Below are positions 1-6,219 of a stretch of 11,923 nt of DNA, in pieces. Under the pieces are notes generated by a model. That model worked only from the letters and a program-made list of their open reading frames with translations. It was not told the origin of the DNA and did no database searches. The stretch covers positions 1 to 11,923 of the forward strand of contig CAYGRM010000204.1 of the NCBI GenBank assembly GCA_964352225.1, given 5' to 3'. The stretch is from CAJQQY01 sp964352225 (lineage in GTDB: Bacteria > Bacteroidota > Bacteroidia > Chitinophagales > Saprospiraceae). The stretch's first letter is position 1, and each line of letters begins with the position of its first letter. The translations under genes and the position numbers were made by a program.

Positions 1-178
1 GTTCTTTTCCCTGGCAGCCCTTGCAGCACAGATACGCTATTTGTTCGCCGACTTGAACTTTGATCGGTTCGCCCATGGAGCCGAGTGCTTCGCCCGTGAC
101 GGGGCAAATCTTTTGAACTGCAATTTGTAGCTGATCGGCTTGGGTCAGTGTACTTTTTTGACCTTGGGCTTGATGCCA
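1..178 (-). CDS. Fragment of a CPVTG/CCxGC cysteine-module protein, probably foreign to the contig
   Basis: An open minus-strand frame runs off the window's left edge with no stop and reads back to a TAA at 196-194, with no ATG start. The translation contains KICPVTGEALGSMGEPIKV followed by IAYLCCKGCQGKE. Paired Cys groups (CPVTG, then CCxGC) suggest a small metal-binding module of the YHS/TRASH kind; from memory, near-identical CPVTGExLGSMGxPxKV modules occur in planctomycete secreted proteins and RND efflux adaptor proteins, often near metal or copper handling genes. Base composition is about 54% GC over 1-120, unlike the AT-rich DNA that follows. It sits head-on against a Bacteroidota outer-membrane fragment with no intergenic space, so I read it as one side of a chimeric junction, and its true start is not in this window. 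The coding call is fairly sure; function and origin are inferred. Confidence 0.6.
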
Positions 179-448
179 TTTGTGAGAGTTTATTTATACT
201 CCAAAAAATCAACTCACCTCTTTGCGGAACAAATGATTGGTGGCGCCGGAATTCATGCGACTGGAAGTGAGTTAGATTTAGCTTTTCTAGCTGGAGCAGG
301 CATGGGAGTGAATTATTTTTTAACTAATAATATTGCTCTAGAGAGCACCTTTCGAGCTTCTTTTGCACAATTTAATTCTAATCGAAATTTGGATTATGGA
401 ATTCGATTTGGAGCTCAACTTTTTTTTAATCGAAAAAATAAAAATTAG
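140..448 (+). CDS. C-terminal fragment of an outer-membrane beta-barrel protein (5' truncated)
   Basis: Only the last 90 or so residues look genuine. From about MPFVRVYLYSKKSTHLFAEQ onward the protein alternates amphipathic strands and glycine turns (GGAGIHATGSE, FLAGAGMGVNYFLTNNIALE) and ends with an aromatic strand, FGAQLFF, followed by a basic tail. This is the pattern of small porin-like barrels (OMP_b-brl type, usually about 170-220 residues) in Bacteroidota. No signal peptide is present. The TTG at 140 that opens the frame lies inside the GC-rich stretch coding on the opposite strand, and an in-frame TAG at 128-130 blocks any upstream extension. The first dozen residues are therefore probably not part of the protein, and the real N-terminal half is missing, most simply because of an assembly join near 165-185. 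Barrel assignment is by pattern only. Confidence 0.6.
   Translation: MGQCTFLTLGLMPFVRVYLYSKKSTHLFAEQMIGGAGIHATGSELDLAFLAGAGMGVNYFLTNNIALESTFRASFAQFNSNRNLDYGIRFGAQLFFNRKNKN
160..190. other. Probable chimeric junction between GC-rich and AT-rich DNA
   Basis: Left of this interval a minus-strand coding frame with high GC runs unbroken; right of it a plus-strand barrel-protein frame begins in mid-domain and GC falls to about one third. Neither gene has a start, stop or spacer here. Two unrelated truncated genes meeting nose to nose suggests a join artefact, or a rearrangement breakpoint. The exact base cannot be fixed by eye. Confidence 0.55.
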
Positions 449-610
449 TACACCGCATTATTGAAGCGAAAAGAGTTACTAGTAAGTAGCTTAGCAAGAT
501 TATTCATAGCATCTTGCCTGGCTACGTAGAAAGAGGTTTCCAATTATTTTGCTATTTTACAATAACAATAATTTAACAGCCATCTCTAATCATCCTACTC
601 TCAGAATTGG

Positions 611-618
611 TAAATTTG
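611..618 (+). promoter_or_regulatory. Bacteroidota -7 box (TAAATTTG) for the 652 gene
   Basis: TAAATTTG is a perfect match to TAnnTTTG and sits 33 bases before the ATG at 652, giving a short leader of roughly 25 nt. No clear TTG -33 element is seen at the usual distance, so only the downstream half is supported. The rest of 449-651 shows nothing I can name. Confidence 0.45.
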
Positions 619-651
619 ATCTCGTTTTAATTTTTAACTAAATATATTATT

Positions 652-1338
652 ATGAAAAAGATAAACTTACTACTCATTTTCTCTCTCCTTTTTGGCATCT
701 CCACTTCCGCTCAATTATCTGGTGGTGACTACGCAAAGAGCTATGCTAACTTGATGAATACCAAAAAGAAAGGAGAAGATACACAAGGTTCTCCATATAT
801 TTTTGATGAATGGGAAAGTGGAATAGTAGTTTTCAAAGGAGAAGAAGGGGGAGAATTTAAGAATATTAAAATTGATTTGATGAATAATCAATTGGAAGTT
901 TTGTATATGAATGCTGAAAAGGTGCTCCCAGCTGACGACTTCAAAATGGTAAAATTAAATCGACTTGGTTTACATGAAAATACTTTTTTCCAAAAAGCTT
1001 CTGAATTTAATTATGGAGGAAAGCCATTGAAGGGTTTTGCGCAAGTAACTCCTGTGTGCGAAAATTTTAAGGTAGTTACGGTACACTCAGTTCGAGTCAT
1101 CGAATCAAGTATGAATGCTAAAATTGTCGGAGCTAATCATAAAAAAAGACTCGCCAGAGAAAAGAAAACTTTTTTCCTAAAAAAAGGAAAACTATACCGA
1201 GTTAAAAAGAAAAAAGATGTTTATAAGGTTTTAACTAAGAAGCAAAAAAAATTAAAATCATTTATTTCTGATCATGACTTAAGTGTGAAAAAAGAAGCTG
1301 ACTTAATTAGAATTCTTGAGTACTACGAAACGATCTAG
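652..1338 (+). CDS. Secreted hypothetical protein, Bacteroidota-type
   Basis: 228 residues. Residues 1-20 form a signal peptide (MKK, hydrophobic core LLLIFSLLFGIS) with likely cleavage after TSA, leaving a mature N-terminal Gln, a common Bacteroidota pattern. The mature protein starts with a stretch holding GSPYIFDEWESG, then alternating beta-type segments (GIVVFKGEEG, NIKIDLMNNQLEVLY) and ends in a very lysine-rich part (about residues 155-210) closing with a helix, ADLIRILEYYETI. I recognise the general layout from uncharacterised secreted Bacteroidota proteins that pair a GSPYL...-type start with a DLIKLLEYYN-like end, but no function is known to me. No lipobox, catalytic motif or membrane segment after the signal is visible. 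A -7 box lies just upstream and a terminator just downstream, so it is probably a single-gene unit. The start is the only ATG giving a full signal peptide. Confidence 0.8.
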   Translation: MKKINLLLIFSLLFGISTSAQLSGGDYAKSYANLMNTKKKGEDTQGSPYIFDEWESGIVVFKGEEGGEFKNIKIDLMNNQLEVLYMNAEKVLPADDFKMVKLNRLGLHENTFFQKASEFNYGGKPLKGFAQVTPVCENFKVVTVHSVRVIESSMNAKIVGANHKKRLAREKKTFFLKKGKLYRVKKKKDVYKVLTKKQKKLKSFISDHDLSVKKEADLIRILEYYETI

Positions 1339-1354
1339 TCTTTATTTTTTTTAT

Positions 1355-1393
1355 AAAAAGCCGCAAAAGGAAAATTTCCTCTTGCGGCTTTTT
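1355..1393. terminator. Bidirectional rho-independent terminator
   Basis: A 12-bp perfect stem, AAAAAGCCGCAA (1355-1366) with TTGCGGCTTTTT (1382-1393), is extended by AGGAAA/TTTCCT inside after one mismatch. Flanking A and T runs make it work on both strands. It lies between two convergent genes, 17 bases after the stop at 1338 and about 60 bases beyond the stop of the minus-strand gene ending at 1455. Confidence 0.85.
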
Positions 1394-1406
1394 CATTTTG
1401 AAAACT

Positions 1407-1445
1407 ACTCACAAGGTGGCTCGAGCTCGAACCTACTTTTTGAGT
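1407..1445. repeat. Nested inverted repeat around the palindrome TCGAGCTCGA
   Basis: Three nested pairings are visible: ACTCA (1407-1411) with TGAGT (1441-1445), AGGT (1414-1417) with ACCT (1431-1434), and the self-complementary TCGAGCTCGA (1421-1430) in the middle. It lies between the terminator and the stop codon of the minus-strand oxidoreductase, so it could fold in that gene's 3' untranslated RNA. No strong T run follows, so a terminator role is weak. It is locally GC-rich compared with its surroundings. Confidence 0.45.
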
Positions 1446-1454
1446 AAACCAAAA

Positions 1455-2657
1455 TTATCCCTCCACATAATCTCTCAAATATTCAAAATGTTTTCCTAAA
1501 TCACCATGCTCAGTAACGCTCGCCCTTTCGATAACTCCCCCCTCCTTTTGCTCCAACAACTCCTGAAAAATATGTTCAATAAATTGCTCACCAAATGCTT
1601 GCGATGCATCTCGTGGTAATTCGTTGGGCAAATTATCTACAGTCATCATATCAACAACATTTTTTTGATATGGAATCGCTTCCGCCTCTGCAACTGGATC
1701 ATATCCAAAAACTGGGTTAGCAATAGTCGATGCTCGAAGTGTCGAAGGAATTGAAGCCACAGGTGCAATATCGCAAGTCACATCAGCAATAACTTTAATC
1801 CTAAAATCACTCTCCTTCATTTCCTCCTTAGTGAAAAAAGCAGGCGCTTTATTATCCCAATAAATACCATTAATCATCAAGTCACTTACTTGAGTATAGG
1901 GCTCAAAAATGGACTCATAGTTTTGAGGATTTTGAAAAAAATCATGCAAGTCAAATGCTGCTCCATTTTTATGTGTTGCGTAATCTATACAATCAAGTTG
2001 AGTAAAAACGGCATGTTGAAATTCATTTTCTAAAAAATCATCAGCCGAGACTTTTTCGATACCCATATCTTTTAAAACTTGCGCTGCACCATTGGCCACT
2101 CTGCCCGTACCGGTCAACACAATTTTCATTGGAGGTAAATCCAATTTTTTATACAATTCTTTCGCCTCCGCATAATCATGACAATCCTTCATTCGCTTCA
2201 AGTCAAATTCGCCTGTGCGATTTCCATAAGTCATAACTCCATTATGTGCACCAACCATTCCTGCGAATTTTCCAAAAGCAATTAATCGTTGTCCTTTTTT
2301 ATTCGTTAATACTTCATAATCAAGCAAGCGAATATTTTTTTCCAAAATGGCTAATAACAAATCTCGGTTATAGGGCTGTTTTTTAATCGTATGTGAAAAG
2401 AAAAAATACGTTTTATTTGGAATCAATTGATCAATAGGCACTTCCTTTACTCCCATCAGAACATCGCAATCTGTGAGATCATCCTGGAAGGGAATTCCTA
2501 ATTTTTGGTAATCTTCATCCTTAAAACACCGATTAGGTGATGGCTGTACTACAATTTGTACTTTACCAGATTTATTTAATCTAGCACATTGCTCTGGTGT
2601 CAAGGGAACTCTTGAGTCTGGTGGTACTTTTCCCTCTCTAATTACTCCAATCTTCAT
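1455..2657 (-). CDS. NAD(P)-dependent oxidoreductase, lysine-ketoglutarate reductase (saccharopine-forming)/alanine dehydrogenase family
   Basis: 400 residues, starting at the only good ATG (2657). The N-terminal AlaDh/PNT-type domain opens with IREGKVPPDSRVPLTPEQC (6-24). The run FFFSHTIKKQ (85-94), then RLLDYEVLTNKKGQRLIAFG (110-129) and FAGMVGAHNGV, closely parallels the lysine-ketoglutarate reductase half of animal and plant LKR/SDH. A Rossmann nucleotide loop, IVLTGTGRVANGAAQVL (179-195), follows, with DVTCDIAP (292-299) and VDNLPNELPRDAS (340-352) near the C terminus, both typical of saccharopine dehydrogenase/LYS1-like enzymes. The likely reaction is reductive joining of lysine and 2-oxoglutarate to saccharopine, in the cytoplasm, but alanine dehydrogenase-like or another amino-acid substrate cannot be excluded. 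No partner saccharopine dehydrogenase (glutamate-forming) is in the window. The gene is monocistronic with a long AT-rich leader. Confidence 0.85.
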   Translation of the reverse strand: MKIGVIREGKVPPDSRVPLTPEQCARLNKSGKVQIVVQPSPNRCFKDEDYQKLGIPFQDDLTDCDVLMGVKEVPIDQLIPNKTYFFFSHTIKKQPYNRDLLLAILEKNIRLLDYEVLTNKKGQRLIAFGKFAGMVGAHNGVMTYGNRTGEFDLKRMKDCHDYAEAKELYKKLDLPPMKIVLTGTGRVANGAAQVLKDMGIEKVSADDFLENEFQHAVFTQLDCIDYATHKNGAAFDLHDFFQNPQNYESIFEPYTQVSDLMINGIYWDNKAPAFFTKEEMKESDFRIKVIADVTCDIAPVASIPSTLRASTIANPVFGYDPVAEAEAIPYQKNVVDMMTVDNLPNELPRDASQAFGEQFIEHIFQELLEQKEGGVIERASVTEHGDLGKHFEYLRDYVEG

Positions 2658-2658
2658 A

Positions 2659-2799
2659 TGTCACAATTTATTTAGTTAAAACAAATAAAAATAATTAATA
2701 TAACATTAAAACAACTTTTACAACCTGTCACAGGATAACTCTATTCTTATTTTTTATGAAAAAAAACCAACTTTTTTTACAAAAAAAGAATCCGTGACA
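2659..2799. promoter_or_regulatory. Repeated TGTCAC elements in the oxidoreductase leader
   Basis: TGTCACA is present at 2659-2665 (directly against the start codon) and at 2726-2732, the latter inside an imperfect palindrome CCTGTcACAGG (2724-2734). An inverted copy, GTGACAG, is at 2794-2800. Such spacing of a hexamer and its inverse could be regulator half-sites, but the number of copies is small and this is inference. Confidence 0.25.
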
Positions 2800-2841
2800 G
2801 CAGAAAAATGGGTTTTGGCATAGGAATTGCTCTTTTTTCAT

Positions 2842-2891
2842 CAAACATACAAAAGTAGGTTTTCTTAAAAGAAGGAACCTATACAAACATA
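2842..2891 (-). promoter_or_regulatory. Cluster of three -7 promoter boxes for the oxidoreductase gene
   Basis: Read on the minus strand, TATGTTTG occurs at 2849-2842 and again at 2891-2884, and TACTTTTG at 2857-2850; all three fit TAnnTTTG exactly. The two TATGTTTG copies sit in a direct repeat of CAAACATAC 42 bases apart. Transcription from here would give a leader of about 180-220 nt before the ATG at 2657. A -33 TTG at the usual spacing is not clear for any of them. Confidence 0.35.
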
Positions 2892-3030
2892 CTTTTTTAA
2901 TATTTGAGAAAACGAAATCCTAACTACTTCCCTATTACTTTTCCCTAACTAGTACCTGGATATTCGTGATAATTAACCAAAATGCTTGACCACAAAAGGT
3001 AGTCGAAGCACGCCAAATTTAGACCTAATC

Positions 3031-3393
3031 ATGAAAATGTTGACGTTTTGTGTTGTAGTTATACTACTATCCATTTTTGCTAGTATCTTAAATAGTAAAC
3101 CTGTAATTAGTCTTAGGGATCTGGGAGTCTTATCAGCAAAACACTTTTCACACATTTTCTACCTCAATGATCTTGGCAATATTTTAATGATTGATTTTGA
3201 CATCTTAGATGATCGAGTTCAATCAATAAAAATAACCAAAAATGGTAAGTTCGTAAGAATCGAAGACGTTTCAGAATTGCCCGAAGATAGCATTTACGAA
3301 TTAGATTTAAACTTATTAAGTAGAGGAAAATATACAATAGAATTGATAACCAATACACACCAAACGATCACAAACGAATTAAAGATAAATTAG
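3031..3393 (+). CDS. Small exported protein with a beta-sandwich/sorting-domain-like C terminus
   Basis: 120 residues from the ATG at 3031. An upstream TTG at 2986 would add 15 polar residues ahead of the hydrophobic segment, so the internal ATG makes the better signal or anchor (MKMLTFCVVVILLSIFASIL). The rest is mainly beta: QSIKITKNGKFVRIEDVSE, then YELDLNLLSRGKYTIELIT, then TITNELKIN. The order of an NGK turn, an LDLN..SRGKYTIEL strand and a final strand is what DUF3244-type domains and type IX secretion C-terminal domains share; I cannot tell which applies, and neither is certain. It has almost no passenger region between the hydrophobic N terminus and this domain. A strong terminator follows 29 bases after the stop, so it is probably transcribed alone. 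Confidence 0.65.
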   Translation: MKMLTFCVVVILLSIFASILNSKPVISLRDLGVLSAKHFSHIFYLNDLGNILMIDFDILDDRVQSIKITKNGKFVRIEDVSELPEDSIYELDLNLLSRGKYTIELITNTHQTITNELKIN

Positions 3394-3422
3394 TTTTAGT
3401 TAGTTTTTTGGATTCTCTTTGC

Positions 3423-3457
3423 AATCGCTCTGACCTTGGTCGGAGCGATTTTTTTTT
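3423..3457 (+). terminator. Rho-independent terminator of the 3031 gene
   Basis: AATCGCTCTGACC (3423-3435) pairs with GGTCGGAGCGATT (3438-3450) with a single G-T wobble, followed directly by a run of T through 3457. Textbook shape for the plus strand. Confidence 0.9.
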
Positions 3458-3545
3458 GTGGAAAATAAATTGTGGTTGGAACTTTTTCATTTTCATTTTA
3501 GTTCTAACCCGATGGCTTATTTTAAACTTTAAAATTTTATAAAAA

Positions 3546-4109
3546 ATGAAAAACTTATTTTTTACCTCTGACCATCATTTTGGTCATAAGAACATTATTA
3601 AATTTTCCAATCGCCCCTTTGAAGATGTTGATGAAATGGATGAAGTCATGATTCAACGTTGGAATGAAAAAGTGAAGCCAGAAGATGAGGTTTATCATCT
3701 AGGTGATTTAGCTTTTCGCTCAAGAGGTAGTATCAAAAAAGTTTTGGATCGGCTAAATGGAAAGATCTATCTCATCAAAGGTAATCACGAAAAATTGGCT
3801 TTGACTTACAAATTTCGCTTCGAATGGATCAAAGATTATTTTGAACTCGTTGTCGATGATCCTGAATTCAAGCGGGGTCAACAGATGATTGTTCTATTTC
3901 ATTATGCGATTAAACAATGGAATAAAAAACATCATGGGAGTTATCATTTGTATGGACATTCGCATGGTTCTTTGCCTGATGATATTCATGCACAAGCATT
4001 TGATGTTGGAGTGGATTGTCATGATTTTTATCCGTTGTCGTATGCTGAGGTGAAGGAAATTATGAAGAAGAAGGAATGGGTTTCACCATTCGAGAGAGAG
4101 AATCAATAA
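3546..4109 (+). CDS. Metallophosphoesterase (calcineurin-like), compact single-domain
   Basis: 187 residues forming one metallophosphoesterase domain, with no signal peptide, so cytoplasmic. The metal ligands are in the family order: TSDHHFGH (Asp9, His11), HLGDLAF (Asp54), KGNHE (Asn80, His81), LFHYAIKQW (His119) and YGHSHG (His138, His140). These bind the two metal ions used to hydrolyse phosphomonoesters or phosphodiesters. Short proteins with this TSDHHFGHKNII beginning are common in phages and bacteria and are usually annotated only as metallophosphoesterase family; the substrate is unknown. Start ATG at 3546 follows an A-rich leader (TATAAAAA). It stands between two terminators (3423-3457 and 4113-4148), so it is likely an independent unit not connected to the nqr operon that converges on it. 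Confidence 0.9.
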   Translation: MKNLFFTSDHHFGHKNIIKFSNRPFEDVDEMDEVMIQRWNEKVKPEDEVYHLGDLAFRSRGSIKKVLDRLNGKIYLIKGNHEKLALTYKFRFEWIKDYFELVVDDPEFKRGQQMIVLFHYAIKQWNKKHHGSYHLYGHSHGSLPDDIHAQAFDVGVDCHDFYPLSYAEVKEIMKKKEWVSPFERENQ

Positions 4110-4112
4110 ACA

Positions 4113-4148
4113 AAAAACGGCTCATCCATCTCTGAACAAGCCGTTTTT
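4113..4148. terminator. Bidirectional terminator ending the nqr operon and the phosphoesterase gene
   Basis: AAAAACGGCT (4113-4122) pairs perfectly with AGCCGTTTTT (4139-4148) over a 16-base loop. A run on one side and T run on the other let it serve both strands. It is 3 bases past the stop at 4109 and 22 bases past the end of nqrF on the minus strand. Confidence 0.85.
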
Positions 4149-4170
4149 CTTATCTTAAAATGATCGAAGA

Positions 4171-5532
4171 TTATCCTCCAAAATCATCAAATGAAATATT
4201 CTCTTCTGGCACTCCTAAGTCATCCAACATTTTGATAACTGCTGCATTCATCATTGGAGGTCCACAGAAATAGTATTCAATTTCTTCTGGTTCTGGATGG
4301 TCATTCAAGTAGTTATCCAATAATACTTGGTGGATAAATCCTACATAACCTTCTCCTTCTTTATCATTAATATCTTTCTTTTCAGTCCATCCGTCAGCTT
4401 CCAACATTGATCTTTCAGACAAGGCAATGTGGTAAGAGAAGTTTGGAAATTCTTTTTCTATCGCTCGGAATTGATCCGTGTAGAACAACTCTCTTCTTGA
4501 ACGTCCACCGTACCAATATGATACTTTTCTATCTGTTGTTTTCAAGGTATGGAACAAGTGGAATAAGTGCGATCGTAATGGAGCCATTCCAGCACCACCA
4601 CCAATGTACACCATTTCCTTTTTTGTAGGCTTGATGAAAAATTCACCATATGGCCCTGAGATGGTTACTTTATCCCCAGGTTTTTGATCAAATACATACG
4701 AAGAACAAACTCCTGGATTTACTGGCAAGTAGCCATCAAATTCTCGGATAGATTTCCCGTCCGCTGTTTTTGTAAACTTCCATTGTGGAGGAGGTGAAGC
4801 AATCCGAATATTCAACATTACAATATTCCCTTCTGCAGGGTGATTTGCCATTGAATATGCTCGGAATTGTGGTTCAGGATTTTTCATTTTCAACCCCCAC
4901 AACTGATAATCATCCCACTCACTTCGGAATTTGTCTGGCCCAACTGGATCATTTGGATGAGGTTCAATATTCATGTCTTTGAAATCCACTTCAATTACTG
5001 GAACATCAATCTGAACATATCCCCCTGATTGGAAATCTAACGTTTCACCATCAGGTAATTCCACTACAAACTCTTTAATGAATGTAGCTACATTATAATT
5101 TGATCGAACGGTACATTCCCATTTTTTAATTCCAAAAATCTCTTCTGGAATTCTAATCTCCATATCCTCTCGAACTTTCACTTGACAAGACAATCGCATA
5201 TTTTCAGCAACCTCTTTCCGAGACAAGTGATTCAATTCCGTTGGTAACACATCTCCCCCACCTGAATCAATGTGACATTCGCACATTGCACAAGTTCCAC
5301 CACCTCCACATGCGGAAGGTAGGAAAATACTCTTATCTGAAAGTACTGTCAATAATGAAGAACCTGGTTGAACCATCAGAGGATTTTCCGTATCGCCATT
5401 CACAACGATTTTCACATTCCCTTGAGGAACTAATTTTTTTCTTGCTTGAATTAACATTAACGATAACAATAATATCACGGCAACGAATACCATCCATGCA
5501 AAGGCTAATGTTGTAATACTAAATAGAAGCAT
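4171..5532 (-). CDS. nqrF: Na+-translocating NADH:quinone reductase subunit F (NADH/FAD/2Fe-2S)
   Basis: 453 residues. This is the electron-input subunit: it oxidises NADH and passes electrons by FAD to a [2Fe-2S] centre. Residues 5-29 are the single membrane anchor. The ferredoxin domain has Cys75, Cys81 and Cys84 (SACGGGGTCAMC) with the fourth ligand Cys116 (LSCQVKV). The flavin-binding signature RAYSMAN is at 224-230, the NADH loop GGGAGMAPLR at 311-320, CGPPMMN at 423-429, and the conserved end FDDFGG. It is longer than the Vibrio protein (about 407), with extra hydrophilic residues around 186-205 and around 383-394 (EKKDINDKEGEG). Last gene of the operon, 32 bases after nqrE, followed by a terminator. 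Identity is essentially certain. Confidence 0.98.
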   Translation of the reverse strand: MLLFSITTLAFAWMVFVAVILLLSLMLIQARKKLVPQGNVKIVVNGDTENPLMVQPGSSLLTVLSDKSIFLPSACGGGGTCAMCECHIDSGGGDVLPTELNHLSRKEVAENMRLSCQVKVREDMEIRIPEEIFGIKKWECTVRSNYNVATFIKEFVVELPDGETLDFQSGGYVQIDVPVIEVDFKDMNIEPHPNDPVGPDKFRSEWDDYQLWGLKMKNPEPQFRAYSMANHPAEGNIVMLNIRIASPPPQWKFTKTADGKSIREFDGYLPVNPGVCSSYVFDQKPGDKVTISGPYGEFFIKPTKKEMVYIGGGAGMAPLRSHLFHLFHTLKTTDRKVSYWYGGRSRRELFYTDQFRAIEKEFPNFSYHIALSERSMLEADGWTEKKDINDKEGEGYVGFIHQVLLDNYLNDHPEPEEIEYYFCGPPMMNAAVIKMLDDLGVPEENISFDDFGG

Positions 5533-5564
5533 ATTACTTATTTTAGTTTTTTAAAATTTATCTT

Positions 5565-6173
5565 TTAATTTCCTGCGTAAACTGTTGGGTCAATTCCCAT
5601 CAAACTCATAAATGCCATTCCCATCAATCCAGTTAAAATAAACGCCATTCCTAATCCACGTAAAGCTGGTGGAACATTTGAGTACTTTAACTTTTCTCGG
5701 ATAGCTGCTAACGCAATAATTGCCAAGAACCATCCAAATCCCCCTCCTAAACCAAACGCTACAGATTCAGAAAGGTTGTATTCTCGAGATACCATAAATA
5801 ATGAACCTCCCAAAATCGCACAGTTTACTGTAATCAATGGAAGAAAAATACCTAAAGAGTTATACAATGAAGGAGAAACTTTTTCTACGATCATCTCTAC
5901 TAACTGTACCATTGAGGCAATTACAGCAATAAATAAGATGAACCGTAAGAAGGTTAAATCTGTCCCGAAAACACCAGTCTCACCTAATAAATATTCATTG
6001 ATTAACCAGTTGATTGGCATGGTAACCGCCAATACGAAAATTACTGCAAGTCCTAAACCAAATGCTGTTTTCACAGTTTTCGAAACGGCAAGGAAAGAAC
6101 ACATTCCAAGGAAATAGGCTAATACCATATTTTCAATGAATGCAGATTTTATAAAAACATTAAAAAATTCCAT
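5565..6173 (-). CDS. nqrE: Na+-translocating NADH:quinone reductase subunit E
   Basis: 202 residues, about six transmembrane helices, nearly the usual length of the family. NqrE and NqrD are homologous, inversely inserted membrane subunits that together hold an iron-sulfur centre between them. The expected ligands are present: Cys25 in FLGMCSFLAVSK and Cys118 in TVNCAILGGSLF. Other family signatures are FFNVFIKSAFIENMVLAYFL at the N terminus, FGLGGGFGWFLAI in the fifth helix and PPALRGLGMAFI near the end. It carries electrons from NqrF towards NqrC across the membrane. Start is ATG at 6173, 46 bases after nqrD. No internal promoter is seen in that gap. Confidence 0.97.
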   Translation of the reverse strand: MEFFNVFIKSAFIENMVLAYFLGMCSFLAVSKTVKTAFGLGLAVIFVLAVTMPINWLINEYLLGETGVFGTDLTFLRFILFIAVIASMVQLVEMIVEKVSPSLYNSLGIFLPLITVNCAILGGSLFMVSREYNLSESVAFGLGGGFGWFLAIIALAAIREKLKYSNVPPALRGLGMAFILTGLMGMAFMSLMGIDPTVYAGN

Positions 6174-6219
6174 AATGAATTTTATTTACTTTTTTTTTGA
6201 AAATAGAATCGAAAACTGC

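Larger units (their letters stand above)
2658..3030. other. Intergenic region between divergent genes
   Basis: 373 bases, very AT-rich, with no convincing coding frame. It holds candidate -7 boxes for the minus-strand oxidoreductase (2842-2857 and 2884-2891), three TGTCAC elements (2659-2664, 2726-2731 and, inverted, 2794-2799), and an AGGTT...AACCT inverted repeat at 2857-2861/2876-2880. No clear plus-strand promoter for the 3031 gene was found; TACTTTTC at 2936-2943 is one base off the consensus. Confidence 0.5.

Noticed and set aside
1407..1445. A tRNA gene or attachment site based on the GGTTCGAGC-like sequence
   Set aside because: The T-stem does not pair as five base pairs and no anticodon arm or acceptor stem can be built around it.
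2986..3030. TTG at 2986 as the start of the small exported protein
   Set aside because: It adds 15 polar residues before the hydrophobic segment; the ATG at 3031 gives a much more usual export signal.
2973..3358. Minus-strand frames opposite the small exported protein
   Set aside because: They lack recognisable features, and the plus-strand gene has a signal-like segment, a beta domain and a correctly oriented terminator.
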